Made by a program: the position numbers and the translations under genes | Notes under the pieces: model-generated | Told to the model about the DNA's origin: nothing | The model's input: the letters and a program-made list of their open reading frames with translations, nothing else | The model's database searches: none | Shown: positions 33,818-42,539 of the stretch, piece by piece | Layout: every line of letters starts with the position of its first letter | How positions within the stretch are numbered: the first letter of the stretch is position 1 | Assembly: GCA_964410105.1 (NCBI GenBank) | Contig: CAYPFY010000004.1 | Coordinates: 62,001 to 126,000 of the forward strand | Source: CAYPFY01 sp964410105 | GTDB taxonomy: Bacteria; Bacteroidota; Ignavibacteria; UBA10030; SZUA-254 | DNA: 64,000 nucleotides | Direction of reading: 5' to 3'

Positions 33818-36800
33818 TTAAAACAGTGCTCTAACTTCCGCCCGCGCCGTATGAACCGGCGCGCGCCCACCTTCCGAGCGACCGTCGTAGCCAGCGCTCA
33901 ACTGCAGTGAGCTCGTTATCTCGTAATCGAAACTCGCCTTCCAGAGCCATGACTTCCCGGCAAACTTACCGTCTGTGAGTTCAAAGGGGACAATTGCGGG
34001 GGCGTGGTCAAATGTCACCTCTTCCCGAGTAAGTTCCCCCCGCATCTGCCCTTTTCCGGCAAATGCGTAAATTATGCGGAGCGATTGATCGTTGGTGCTT
34101 ACCGAGGTCGTATCAAAGTCGCTGGCCTCCGAAACGCCGATGCGGAACCCGACCTCGATCTGTTGCTCGGGCCGGTAAGCCCAGTCCAGCTGAAGAGTAT
34201 TCGATGAGACGTCGCGCACGCGGTTACTGAACTCCGTCGACGAGAGAGCGTCCTTTTTTACGATATAGTCGATCTGATTTGCCAGTTCCCTGACAAACTG
34301 CCACCTCAGGCGCACCGATTGCTCGCGGGAATAGGTCCGTTCGCCGAGTGTTGCGAATTGCGCCAGGCCTCGGCGCTGCGAGTACCGAAACCGGAAATTC
34401 AGCTGGGGGTCATTTTCGAGAAGATAAAGATCCTGCGTAAAAATGTTGGAGCCGAGGAGAGTGGTCTCATCACGCAAAAACCTGCTGAAACGCAACAAAT
34501 AGATCTGCTTCAGATCGGTCTCGGTGCTCTTCTCTTCGACGCGAAAATAGCTCTCCCCCGACAGAAGCCCGAGGCTCCGCGCGAGGGGTCCGGAGAAGAT
34601 CTTTTTCGGGTAGAACCGTATGCGTGTGCTCGCCTTGACGTCGATGACGGGGGTCAACTCCCCTGTCGGAAGGGTGAGGGCGATGAAGTCTCCATCGAAC
34701 CGGCTCAGCTGGAAGTCCCCCGCGTCGACAACATGGTTGCCGTTGACGTCCCCGAGGTAAATGTAATTCCCCGTCCCGGGAGGAACCTTTTGGAAAATTC
34801 TCTCCGATTTGGGCGCCCGTTCCGTGGCCACCTCGTAGAACCAGTCGGACTCGATCCCGTTCTCGACCGGAGTGTACCGAGTCTGCGAGCGGAGGAGAAG
34901 CGTCTGGACGTCTGCGTTCCGCCTGAAGACCCCGCGGAAGTTCTTCTGCGCGATCGTCACATCGAGAGACGTGGCAAGCGATCTCCACCCCGCGAGGCGC
35001 GCCCCATATCTCTGGAAAAACGCCTGGGAGGCCCGTGAAAAAGACCCGGACGAGAGCGAGTCATCCCAGGACCATCCGACGGACGCATCCACGGCCGCCG
35101 CATTCTCCTTCCCGAAGAAAATCCCCGGAGAGATTTCGTTCGTGCGAAACGACCCTCCGATGAGGGAATCGGAGCTTGAGTTCGACAGAATTTCATTGGA
35201 CAATGTCAGCCGCGGAACGAAGAGCCCCAGATCGTACCGGGTAGAACCCTTCTGACGCGTCCATCTCCCCTGACGCTCTCCGTTTGTCGTCCGGATATAC
35301 TCGATGTCATAACCGGCGAAGGGCGCGCCCGCGCCGTCAAAATTGCCCGAGAAATTCGCCCTGTCGGAGGATACATCCCCCCTCCGGATCCGTCCGAACC
35401 CCGTCGACAGAAGCAGCGGGGAGACCGGCCTGTAGCCGAGCAGCCCCTCGTGCAATTCCTCGTCCCCCCTCAGCGAATCCTGGACGTTCCACTTTCTCGA
35501 GAATTCGACTTCGTTCGTCCGATCGAGAGAAATGAACCGCCGGTCCACGTACCGCTCCTTCAAAAGGAGATCCAGCGAGCCGGCATCGAGGGATCCCAGG
35601 CGCACCCTCTGGCTGTCGAGCCGGAATCCGACATTAAGGGCGGGACCGTTGTGCTGGTCATCCCCGATCGGGGAGAATTTGTTCGGATCGAAGCTCGACA
35701 GCGCGTATTCTGCGGTGATCGTCACGCGATCGGCGGGGCGGGCGGCGGCCGCGAAGTCGAGCAGGGAGTGAGATTGCGGCATCGGGAGAAAGCGCACCGG
35801 TTCGTAGCTGCCGCGGCCCACGCTGTCGAACTCGAAGTGTCCGGTCGAGATTTTCCTGTAAAAGCCGTTCCCCTCGCCGACGTTGCTGAACGTGATCGCA
35901 TAGACCGCGCGGGACGTATCGACAGGTTTGAACGAATAGACGGGGATATCCCGGCCCGAGCGCGGATCGTGAAACGCGCCGGCAAGGAGATACTGGCCTC
36001 GTCCCGCCCCGACGAACTGGACGCCCGAGCGCGACGCTTTCTGCTGGTCGTCGCCGGCGAGGCGCAGGGTGTCCAGATCGTCCTGGTTCAGCGTCGCGCC
36101 GACGGGAGACGATTCGTTGTCGCTCTCGCGTATGGCCGACGCCGTGAAGTCGAATCCTTTCAGCCGGGTGACTGATCGCCCGGCGAGAAAAGTTCGGTTG
36201 AAGCGCCGGTCGCTGTATTCAAAGTCAACGGTTATGCGTGAGCTGCGGGAGATCAGCCGCCGGGTTGTAAAGGTGAGCTCGGCGTTCCCGTAATCGATCG
36301 TATAGTCGTTCGTTTCTCCGCGGGTCATCCGCTCGCCGTTGACATAGACCCGTTCCGTCCCGGCGATGACGATGATCGAGTGGTCGTTATTCGGGTCGGC
36401 GAGGAGATAGGGACCCTGCACGCCGTCCGAGCCGGGGAACGCGTTCGTGGTAAATTTGCCGCGGGTCGATGCTCCGGCGGCGATGATTTCGCCGGTTCCG
36501 TCTCCGTAGCTGGCCGAGCCGGTCGCGCCCTGAAGCTTCCGGGAAAGGGGGGCGAACTCGGACCCGGAGAGGCCGAAGGTGAAGTCCCCGAGGGTGGCGC
36601 GCGCTTTGGGGGCCCTCAGTTCGACGAAAACCTTGTCCACTTCCTGAAGAGTCTGGGTAGTCCCTTCCGGCTGGATGGGAGAATTCTCATCGGTGAGCGC
36701 GGCGATGAGCTCAAGATCGCGGGTCAAATTGCCGGACATCTGCATCCGGAACCCGGACGTGAGGGAGAGATCCCGGTTGGATCCTACGGAGAAGCCCCGG

Positions 36801-37267
36801 ACGATGCTCCCGTTTTTCTGCAGGTTCGAGCCGAACAGATCGTCGAACGAGAAGCTGCGGGAGGGGCGCGCGAGGCTGACCGGTTTTCCCCCCAGCGTAT
36901 CCGGCCTGACGGTATGAAGCTCATACCCGGGCTTGAAGCTGAAGGGAAGCGACCTGTATGTCATCCGAAGCGGATGAAGAAGCGTGTCGGGGATGACGCG
37001 CCGGAAGGCATCGGGGCGGACCGTCAACAGGCCGAAGCGCGCGTCGAGCGAATAGTCGGCCGAGTCGAGGGAGACGGAGTCGATCGAGATCCGCTCGCTT
37101 CCGGCGATGATGAAGGCATGCGGCAGGACGAACGATGTATCTCCCGTCCTCCGGACGGAAAATTCCGCGTGGTGGAAGGGCCCGATGTGGAGGGAATCAT
37201 TCTGTTGAGCCGGCGCCGGCAGCGCGGCGATAAGGGACAGCGGGATGAGGAGGCAGATCGATCGCAT
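33818..37267 (-). CDS. large outer-membrane beta-barrel-like protein, 1149 residues
   Basis: A signal peptide (MRSICLLIPLSLIAALPAPA) precedes more than 1100 residues made almost wholly of alternating polar/hydrophobic strands. An N-terminal Ig-like part (residues 20-120) is followed by FDDLFGSNLQKNGSIVRGFS and ERMTRGETNDYTIDYGNAEL, a motif I associate with large FCB-group surface proteins; the remainder is repeated long strands with turns of Gly, Asp and Asn. The chain ends ...RAEVRALF, with the C-terminal Phe that outer-membrane barrels use for insertion. A segment near 845 (YIYLGDVNGNHVVDAGDF) is a dockerin-like calcium loop. I infer an integral outer-membrane protein; substrate or partner unknown. 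It stands alone, with a 200-base promoter region shared with the divergent hisC-like gene. Confidence 0.75.
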   Translation of the reverse strand: MRSICLLIPLSLIAALPAPAQQNDSLHIGPFHHAEFSVRRTGDTSFVLPHAFIIAGSERISIDSVSLDSADYSLDARFGLLTVRPDAFRRVIPDTLLHPLRMTYRSLPFSFKPGYELHTVRPDTLGGKPVSLARPSRSFSFDDLFGSNLQKNGSIVRGFSVGSNRDLSLTSGFRMQMSGNLTRDLELIAALTDENSPIQPEGTTQTLQEVDKVFVELRAPKARATLGDFTFGLSGSEFAPLSRKLQGATGSASYGDGTGEIIAAGASTRGKFTTNAFPGSDGVQGPYLLADPNNDHSIIVIAGTERVYVNGERMTRGETNDYTIDYGNAELTFTTRRLISRSSRITVDFEYSDRRFNRTFLAGRSVTRLKGFDFTASAIRESDNESSPVGATLNQDDLDTLRLAGDDQQKASRSGVQFVGAGRGQYLLAGAFHDPRSGRDIPVYSFKPVDTSRAVYAITFSNVGEGNGFYRKISTGHFEFDSVGRGSYEPVRFLPMPQSHSLLDFAAAARPADRVTITAEYALSSFDPNKFSPIGDDQHNGPALNVGFRLDSQRVRLGSLDAGSLDLLLKERYVDRRFISLDRTNEVEFSRKWNVQDSLRGDEELHEGLLGYRPVSPLLLSTGFGRIRRGDVSSDRANFSGNFDGAGAPFAGYDIEYIRTTNGERQGRWTRQKGSTRYDLGLFVPRLTLSNEILSNSSSDSLIGGSFRTNEISPGIFFGKENAAAVDASVGWSWDDSLSSGSFSRASQAFFQRYGARLAGWRSLATSLDVTIAQKNFRGVFRRNADVQTLLLRSQTRYTPVENGIESDWFYEVATERAPKSERIFQKVPPGTGNYIYLGDVNGNHVVDAGDFQLSRFDGDFIALTLPTGELTPVIDVKASTRIRFYPKKIFSGPLARSLGLLSGESYFRVEEKSTETDLKQIYLLRFSRFLRDETTLLGSNIFTQDLYLLENDPQLNFRFRYSQRRGLAQFATLGERTYSREQSVRLRWQFVRELANQIDYIVKKDALSSTEFSNRVRDVSSNTLQLDWAYRPEQQIEVGFRIGVSEASDFDTTSVSTNDQSLRIIYAFAGKGQMRGELTREEVTFDHAPAIVPFELTDGKFAGKSWLWKASFDYEITSSLQLSAGYDGRSEGGRAPVHTARAEVRALF

Positions 37268-37416
37268 TCACAACGGGAAAAGTTTTCTGCATCTGCGGCG
37301 CGCACCCCTGGTCGGTTCAGAGGGTGGTGACACTGGGGACTCAGGTGAATTGAACCATCGATCGCGCGGAGGGTGATATCCGATAGTGTACTGAAAAATC
37401 CCTTGACATACAATTT

Positions 37417-37445
37417 TTGATTTTCAGGGGCCCGTTTGCTATCTT
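37417..37445 (+). promoter_or_regulatory. putative promoter of the tyrosine catabolic operon
   Basis: TTGATT (37417-37422) and TATCTT (37440-37445) are separated by 17 bases, giving a start of transcription near 37452 and a leader of about 14 bases before ATG 37466. A perfect TTGACA lies 14 bases further upstream (37403-37408) but has no -10 hexamer at a workable distance. Confidence 0.4.
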
Positions 37446-37465
37446 GCACACACTTAATTCTCTCC

Positions 37466-38563
37466 ATGCCTCTCGTCCCGAGCTATATTGGTTCACTCCG
37501 TCCGTACGAGCCGGGAAAGCCGATCGGCGAAGTGATGCGTGAGCACGGCCTCGCGCGTGTGATCAAGCTCGCCTCTAATGAAAACCCGCTCGGGTCCTCG
37601 GCGATGGCGATCGAGGAGATGACCAGGCACATGGGCGAGCTTCACTTCTACCCGAACGGCGGCCAGGATTTGCGGTCCGTCCTCGCGGCCCTTTACAATC
37701 TCAAAGTCGACAACGTCATCGTCGGGAGCGGATCCGAAGGGATCATGTCAAACATCATCCGCACCTTCCTCTGCGACGACGACGAGATCCTGACCACCGA
37801 ATCGGCGTTCATCGGTTTTCAGGTCCTGGCCCGGTCCCGGGGGGTCACCTACCGGACCGTGCCATACCGTGACTGGCATTATGACCTTCCCGCGCTGAGC
37901 GAAGCGATCAACGATCGCACGAAGATCATCTATCTGGCCAATCCGAACAATCCCACCGGCACAATCTTCACCAAACGCGAGTTCGATGAGTTTTACAAGA
38001 ATGTCCCGGAGAGGGTCCTGATCATCCTCGACGAGGCGTATTTCGAGTACGCGCGCGACAACCCCGTCTACCCCGATTCCATGCATTACCGGTATGACAA
38101 CGTGATCACGCTGCGGACGTTTTCAAAGATTTACGGGCTTGCCGGCGTCAGGATCGGATACGGTTTCGCGCACGAGGAGCTGATTCGGAATCTGATGAAG
38201 GTTAAGCTCCCGTTCGAACCGAGCACGCCGGCCCAGGCCGCCGGGATCGGCGCCCTCCGGGACAAGGAGTTCCTGCACCGCTCGCTCGAGCTGAATTCGA
38301 GGGGACTGAGCTTTTTGAGCCAGTCGTTCCGCCGGCTCGACGTCCGGTTCGTTCCCTCCGACGCCAATTTCCTCATGGTCGTGCGCGAGAGCGAGGAGGA
38401 CGCCCGCCGCGTATTCGAGAAACTGCTGACGTTCGGGGTGATCGTGAGGCCTCTCGGCGCGTTCGGCCTTCCCTCCTGCCTCAGGATATCGGTCGGACGG
38501 GACGAGGAGAACGCATTCTTCATCGAAAAGTTTAAGACCGTTCTCGCGCGGACGCTGGCATAG
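37466..38563 (+). CDS. class I/II aminotransferase, HisC-like; probable tyrosine aminotransferase
   Basis: A 365-residue fold-type I PLP enzyme. The sequence is closest in layout to histidinol-phosphate aminotransferase: LASNENPLGSSAMAIEEM, YLANPNNPTGTIFTKREFD, LDEAYFEYA, and RTFSKIYGLAGVRIGYG with the PLP lysine. HisC-type enzymes often act on aromatic amino acids, and this one heads an operon for tyrosine breakdown, 34 bases before hpd, so conversion of tyrosine to 4-hydroxyphenylpyruvate is the natural reading. A histidine-biosynthetic role is possible, since no other his gene is in view to compare. The start chosen is ATG 37466 (MPLVPSYIGSLRPYEPGK). Confidence 0.85.
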   Translation: MPLVPSYIGSLRPYEPGKPIGEVMREHGLARVIKLASNENPLGSSAMAIEEMTRHMGELHFYPNGGQDLRSVLAALYNLKVDNVIVGSGSEGIMSNIIRTFLCDDDEILTTESAFIGFQVLARSRGVTYRTVPYRDWHYDLPALSEAINDRTKIIYLANPNNPTGTIFTKREFDEFYKNVPERVLIILDEAYFEYARDNPVYPDSMHYRYDNVITLRTFSKIYGLAGVRIGYGFAHEELIRNLMKVKLPFEPSTPAQAAGIGALRDKEFLHRSLELNSRGLSFLSQSFRRLDVRFVPSDANFLMVVRESEEDARRVFEKLLTFGVIVRPLGAFGLPSCLRISVGRDEENAFFIEKFKTVLARTLA

Positions 38564-38597
38564 CCGATCGCACTGCGGCATTTTTCACAGGAGATTT

Positions 38598-39725
38598 ATG
38601 AGAACCACGACCCAAACACGACCGACGACAGAAAAAGATTTCCTGCCGATCAACGGCACCGACTACGTGGAATTCTACGTCGGCAACGCCAAGCAGAGCT
38701 CCTACTACTACCGGGCGGGTTTCGGATTCAGCCTGGTCGCCTACGCGGGGCTGGAGACGGGAGTGCGCGACAGGGCGTCGTACGTGCTCGAGCAGGGAAA
38801 GGTGAGATTCGTCCTCACGACCCCGCTTCAGCCCGACCATCCGATCTCCGATCACACGAAGCTGCACGGCGACGGCGTGAGGGATCTCGCGCTGTGGGTG
38901 GATGATGCGGAATCCGCATACAGGGAGACCACGACGAGGGGAGCGCGCGGGGTCATGGAGCCGACCGTATTCCGGGACGAGCATGGCGAGATCAGGAAAT
39001 CTGCGATCCAGATCTACGGGGACACGATCCACACCTTCGTCGAGAGAAAGAACTACAAGGGGATTTTCATGCCGGGCTATAGGCCTTCTCCCTCGCCCGA
39101 TCCGATCGCGCGCCCCGTCGGCCTGAAGTACATCGACCACTGCGTGGGAAATGTCGAGCTGGGAGGGATGAACAAGTGGGTCCGATTCTACATGGACGTG
39201 ATGGGATTCAGGCTCTACCAGCATTTCGATGACAAGGACATTTCGACGGAATACTCGGCCCTGATGTCAAAGGTCATGGCGAACGGAAACGACCGGATCA
39301 AGTTTCCGATCAATGAGCCGGCCGCCGGATTGCGAAAGTCGCAGATCGAGGAATACCTTGAGTATTATCTCACGCCGGGCGTGCAGCACATCGCCATGGC
39401 CACCGACGACATCATCGAGACCGTGCGGAGATTGACCGCGCAGGGAATCGAATTCCTGAGGGTCCCCTCAACGTATTACGACGAGCTGGAAGGGAGGGTG
39501 GGCAAGATCGACGAGCCCCTCGACGATCTGAAGCGTCTTGGAATCCTCGTTGACCGCGATGACGAGGGATACATGCTCCAGATTTTCACGAAACCCGTGG
39601 AGGACCGGCCGACCCTGTTCTTCGAGTGCATCCAGCGGAAGGGAAGCAGGAGTTTCGGCAAGGGAAATTTCAAGGCACTCTTCGAGGCGATCGAGAGGGA
39701 ACAGCAGCGGCGGGGAAATCTTTAG
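38598..39725 (+). CDS. hpd: 4-hydroxyphenylpyruvate dioxygenase
   Basis: HPPD decarboxylates, hydroxylates and rearranges 4-hydroxyphenylpyruvate to homogentisate with non-heme Fe(II). The 375-residue protein has two vicinal-oxygen-chelate repeats: the first opens GTDYVEFYVGNAKQSSYYY and holds no metal; the second carries the ligands His in IDHCVGNVELGGM (about residue 180), His in GVQHIAMATDDI (about 260) and Glu in LFFECIQRKG (about 340). These fit HPPD rather than hydroxymandelate synthase, and the neighbours agree. RBS AGGAG lies six bases before ATG 38598. The stop TAG overlaps the GTG of the next gene by one base. Confidence 0.95.
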   Translation: MRTTTQTRPTTEKDFLPINGTDYVEFYVGNAKQSSYYYRAGFGFSLVAYAGLETGVRDRASYVLEQGKVRFVLTTPLQPDHPISDHTKLHGDGVRDLALWVDDAESAYRETTTRGARGVMEPTVFRDEHGEIRKSAIQIYGDTIHTFVERKNYKGIFMPGYRPSPSPDPIARPVGLKYIDHCVGNVELGGMNKWVRFYMDVMGFRLYQHFDDKDISTEYSALMSKVMANGNDRIKFPINEPAAGLRKSQIEEYLEYYLTPGVQHIAMATDDIIETVRRLTAQGIEFLRVPSTYYDELEGRVGKIDEPLDDLKRLGILVDRDDEGYMLQIFTKPVEDRPTLFFECIQRKGSRSFGKGNFKALFEAIEREQQRRGNL

Positions 39726-40705
39726 TGCGTCTCTGCACTTTTGAAATCACGACCCCCCTCGGGCGGCACCAGCGTCTGGGCGCCGAGACCGCCGGGAGGA
39801 TAATAGATCTCCACTCGGCCTGCGCCTGGCATCTGTTCACGAAAGGGGAGGCGCAACCCTACCGGCTGGCGGGAGCCCTCGTTCCGCCGACCATGCTGTC
39901 ATTTCTGCAGGGAGAGCTCACCTCGATGCAGGTTGCGCGATCGGCGGTGAGCGATCTTCTGGCGCAGAAGAATGTCCCCGCGGGCCCGAACGGAGAGACC
40001 CTGATATTCCGAGCCGGGGATGTGAAGCTGAGGGCTCCGCTCCCGCGCCCCGCCTCCATGAGAGACTTTTATGCCTTCGAAAAGCATGTGAAGAAGGGAT
40101 TCGAGAAGCGGGGCGAACCGATGCCGGAGGAGTGGTACGAAATGCCTGTCTACTACAAGGGTGCTCACTGGAGCATCATCGGGACCGATGAGGATGTCCT
40201 CTGGCCGTCGTACACCGAAAAATTCGATTACGAACTGGAGCTGGCGGCTGTGATCGGCCGCCAGGGAAAGAATATTCCGGAGAAGGACGCCAGCAGCTAC
40301 ATTGCCGGGTTCACGGTGATGAACGATTTCAGCGCGCGGGACATCCAGCGCCGCGAGATGAAGGTCCGGCTCGGCCCCGCGAAGGGAAAGGATTTCGCAA
40401 CGGCGATCGGACCTGTCCTGGTCACCGCCGACGAGATCGGGGATCCGTATGATCTGGCGATGAAGGCCCGCATCAACGGCGAGATTTGGTCTGAAGGGAA
40501 TTCGGGAAGCATAACGCATAGCTTCGAAAAAATGATCGCCTTCGCCTCGATGGACGAAACCCTTTACCCGGGGGATCTCATCGGGTCGGGGACCGTGGGG
40601 GGCGGCTGTGGCCTGGAGCTTGACCGGTGGGTTAAACCCGGCGACCTGATGGAACTTGAAATCGAAAAGATCGGGACGTTGCGGAACAGGGTAGTGAAAA
40701 AGTGA
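39725..40705 (+). CDS. fumarylacetoacetate hydrolase-family protein
   Basis: From GTG 39725, which shares its G with the hpd stop (TAGTG), the product is 326 residues. The FAH catalytic domain covers about residues 80-320: SMRDFYAFEKHVKKGFE, FDYELELAAVIGRQGKNI with the Glu-x-Glu metal ligands, MNDFSARDIQRREM with the metal Asp, and SGTVGGGCGLELDRW. Position in the operon makes fumarylacetoacetate to fumarate plus acetoacetate the probable reaction. The protein is shorter than the ~420-residue animal enzyme and lacks its SH3-like start. Members of this superfamily also include isomerases and decarboxylases, so identity rests partly on context. Confidence 0.88.
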   Translation: MRLCTFEITTPLGRHQRLGAETAGRIIDLHSACAWHLFTKGEAQPYRLAGALVPPTMLSFLQGELTSMQVARSAVSDLLAQKNVPAGPNGETLIFRAGDVKLRAPLPRPASMRDFYAFEKHVKKGFEKRGEPMPEEWYEMPVYYKGAHWSIIGTDEDVLWPSYTEKFDYELELAAVIGRQGKNIPEKDASSYIAGFTVMNDFSARDIQRREMKVRLGPAKGKDFATAIGPVLVTADEIGDPYDLAMKARINGEIWSEGNSGSITHSFEKMIAFASMDETLYPGDLIGSGTVGGGCGLELDRWVKPGDLMELEIEKIGTLRNRVVKK

Positions 40706-40741
40706 TTTCTGAGTAAGACGACAACCAAATAGAGGGATTCT

Positions 40742-41845
40742 ATGTATCCACTGCAGAAAGGCAAGACGGCAAAGCAGGCCCATGTGGGGCTCCCCCAGGG
40801 GACATTTGAGGAGGAGCATGGCCGGAAGGGTTTTTTCGGCAAGTCCGCGCACCTTTACCATGCAAACCCGCCGACGGGGTGGATCCGGTTCGAGGGGAAG
40901 CTTCGGCCCCATTGCATCGACTGTAACAAGCTGGAGCCGTCGGACGGGAAAGATCCGGGAGGGATGCCGGTGGCATTTCTCGGAAACGACGACGTGGCGC
41001 TGTATGTCTCCCGCCGGAGCGACCCGATGCCTTTTTACTTCCGCAACGCGGACGGAGATGAACTCTACTTCGTGCACCGGGGAGAGGGAGTGATCGAGAC
41101 CGATTTCGGGCCGCTGTCTTTTGAGAAGGGGGACTACATCATCATCCCCCGCGCGGTGACATACCGGGTGGTGCCGAACTCGAAGGACAATTTCTTCCTC
41201 ATCGTCCAGTCGAAGACCGAATTCGAGCAGCCGGACAAGGGGCTCATCGGGCAGCACGCGCTGTACGATCCTGCGGTCATCGTGACGCCGGAACCCGCTC
41301 CCAAGCTCGACGACCGGCGTGAATGGGAAGTCCGCATCAAGGTCGATAATGAGTTTTCATCGGTCTTCTATCCTTTCAATCCGATCGACGTCGTCGGTTG
41401 GAAGGGGGACCTCACGGCGTGGAAGCTGAACATGCGGGACATCCGCCCCGTCATGAGCCCGAGGGCGCATCTCCCTCCGAGCGCGCACACCACCTTCGTC
41501 ACCCGCGGGGCGGCAATCTGCAGCTTTCTCCCCCGGCCGCTCGAGGAGGATCCGGAGGCCCTCAAGGTGCCTTTTTTCCACCGGAACACCGACTACGACG
41601 AATTCATCTTTTACCATGACGGCAATTTCTTCAGCCGCGACAATATCCGCGCCGGGATGGTCACGCTCCATCCCCGGGGGATCCATCATGGCCCCCACCC
41701 GAAGGCCTTGCGGGGCCAGGCTGAAAAAACGCACACCGATGAGTATGCCGTGATGCTCGACGGTCTGAATCCGATCCACGTCCTTCCTGCCGGCGAAGCG
41801 GTGGAATGGAAGGATTATTGGCAGAGCTGGATGGAGAAGAAATGA
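40742..41845 (+). CDS. hmgA: homogentisate 1,2-dioxygenase, short bacterial form
   Basis: The enzyme opens the homogentisate ring to maleylacetoacetate with Fe(II) and O2. The 367-residue protein is about 70 residues shorter than the classical (human, Pseudomonas) enzyme. It is a double cupin: one at ELYFVHRGEGVIETDFGPLS (residues 107-126) and the catalytic one with the Fe ligands His280 in FFHRNTDYDEF, Glu287 and His316 in RGIHHGPHP, which line up with the known H-E-H triad. ATG 40742 follows hydrolase by 36 bases. Read together with hpd and the FAH-like gene it completes the route apart from the isomerase. Confidence 0.93.
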   Translation: MYPLQKGKTAKQAHVGLPQGTFEEEHGRKGFFGKSAHLYHANPPTGWIRFEGKLRPHCIDCNKLEPSDGKDPGGMPVAFLGNDDVALYVSRRSDPMPFYFRNADGDELYFVHRGEGVIETDFGPLSFEKGDYIIIPRAVTYRVVPNSKDNFFLIVQSKTEFEQPDKGLIGQHALYDPAVIVTPEPAPKLDDRREWEVRIKVDNEFSSVFYPFNPIDVVGWKGDLTAWKLNMRDIRPVMSPRAHLPPSAHTTFVTRGAAICSFLPRPLEEDPEALKVPFFHRNTDYDEFIFYHDGNFFSRDNIRAGMVTLHPRGIHHGPHPKALRGQAEKTHTDEYAVMLDGLNPIHVLPAGEAVEWKDYWQSWMEKK

Positions 41846-41873
41846 CCGCCCGCCCTGTCGCCGGGGGTTTACG

Positions 41874-42518
41874 GTGATCATCGATCCGAAGAAGTACGAT
41901 TACCCCAGCATCTACAAACTCATCATCGGTTCGATCGTCCCGAGGCCGATAGCGTTCGTCTCAAGCCTCGGCAGGGACGGGACGAGGAATCTGGCTCCCT
42001 TCAGCTTTTTCAACGGAATCTGTTCGAATCCCCCCTCCCTCCTCTTCTGCACAACGGTCCGCAAGGACGGCCAGGAAAAGGACACATTGAGGAACGTTGC
42101 GGAGAGCGGTGAATTCGTCGTCAACATCGTTTCCGAAGAATTCGCCGAGCAGATGAACATCTGTTCGACTGATTTCCCCCCGGACGTCGACGAGTTCAGG
42201 GTCTCGGGCCTGACTCCCGTCGGAAGCGATCTTGTCGCCCCTCCCAGAGTGGGAGAATCGCACATCTCAATGGAATGCAGGCTGAACCAAATCGTGAGGG
42301 TGGGCGAAGGGCCGGGCTCCGGGCGGGTGGTCATCGGAGAGATTCTGCGCTTTCACATCCGGGACGATCATTTCGACAGCTTTCGCATCGATCAGGAAAA
42401 GCTCCGTGCAATCGGGCGGATGGGAGGCCCGACCTACACGCGGACACGGGACAGGTTCGACCTCGTGCGCCCGCAGGCCGGGGAGTTGAAAGACGGCGAG
42501 AAACCCCGGCGGGATTGA
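41874..42518 (+). CDS. flavin reductase-like FMN-binding protein
   Basis: A 214-residue product with GTG start (MIIDPKKYDYPSIYKLIIGS) belongs to the flavin reductase-like domain family, which binds FMN in a split-barrel: GSIVPRPIAFVSSLGRDGT near residue 18, NLAPFSFFNGICSNPPSLLF, and NIVSEEFAEQMNICSTDFP. Such proteins either reduce flavin with NAD(P)H for a partner oxygenase or act as FMN oxidoreductases alone. There is no flavin monooxygenase in the cluster, so its substrate is open. It sits 28 bases after hmgA and the ligase gene follows closely, implying cotranscription. Confidence 0.87.
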   Translation: MIIDPKKYDYPSIYKLIIGSIVPRPIAFVSSLGRDGTRNLAPFSFFNGICSNPPSLLFCTTVRKDGQEKDTLRNVAESGEFVVNIVSEEFAEQMNICSTDFPPDVDEFRVSGLTPVGSDLVAPPRVGESHISMECRLNQIVRVGEGPGSGRVVIGEILRFHIRDDHFDSFRIDQEKLRAIGRMGGPTYTRTRDRFDLVRPQAGELKDGEKPRRD

Positions 42519-42539
42519 ATTCGGGGGGCCGGTTGACCC

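Noticed and set aside
33574..33910. Arg/Ala-rich frames on both strands in the GC-rich intergenic patch
   Set aside because: Composition of the DNA produces them; no ribosome site or family match.
37403..37408. Perfect TTGACA upstream of the aminotransferase gene as the -35 box
   Set aside because: No -10 hexamer 15-19 bases downstream; the TTGATT/TATCTT pair 14 bases further on fits better.
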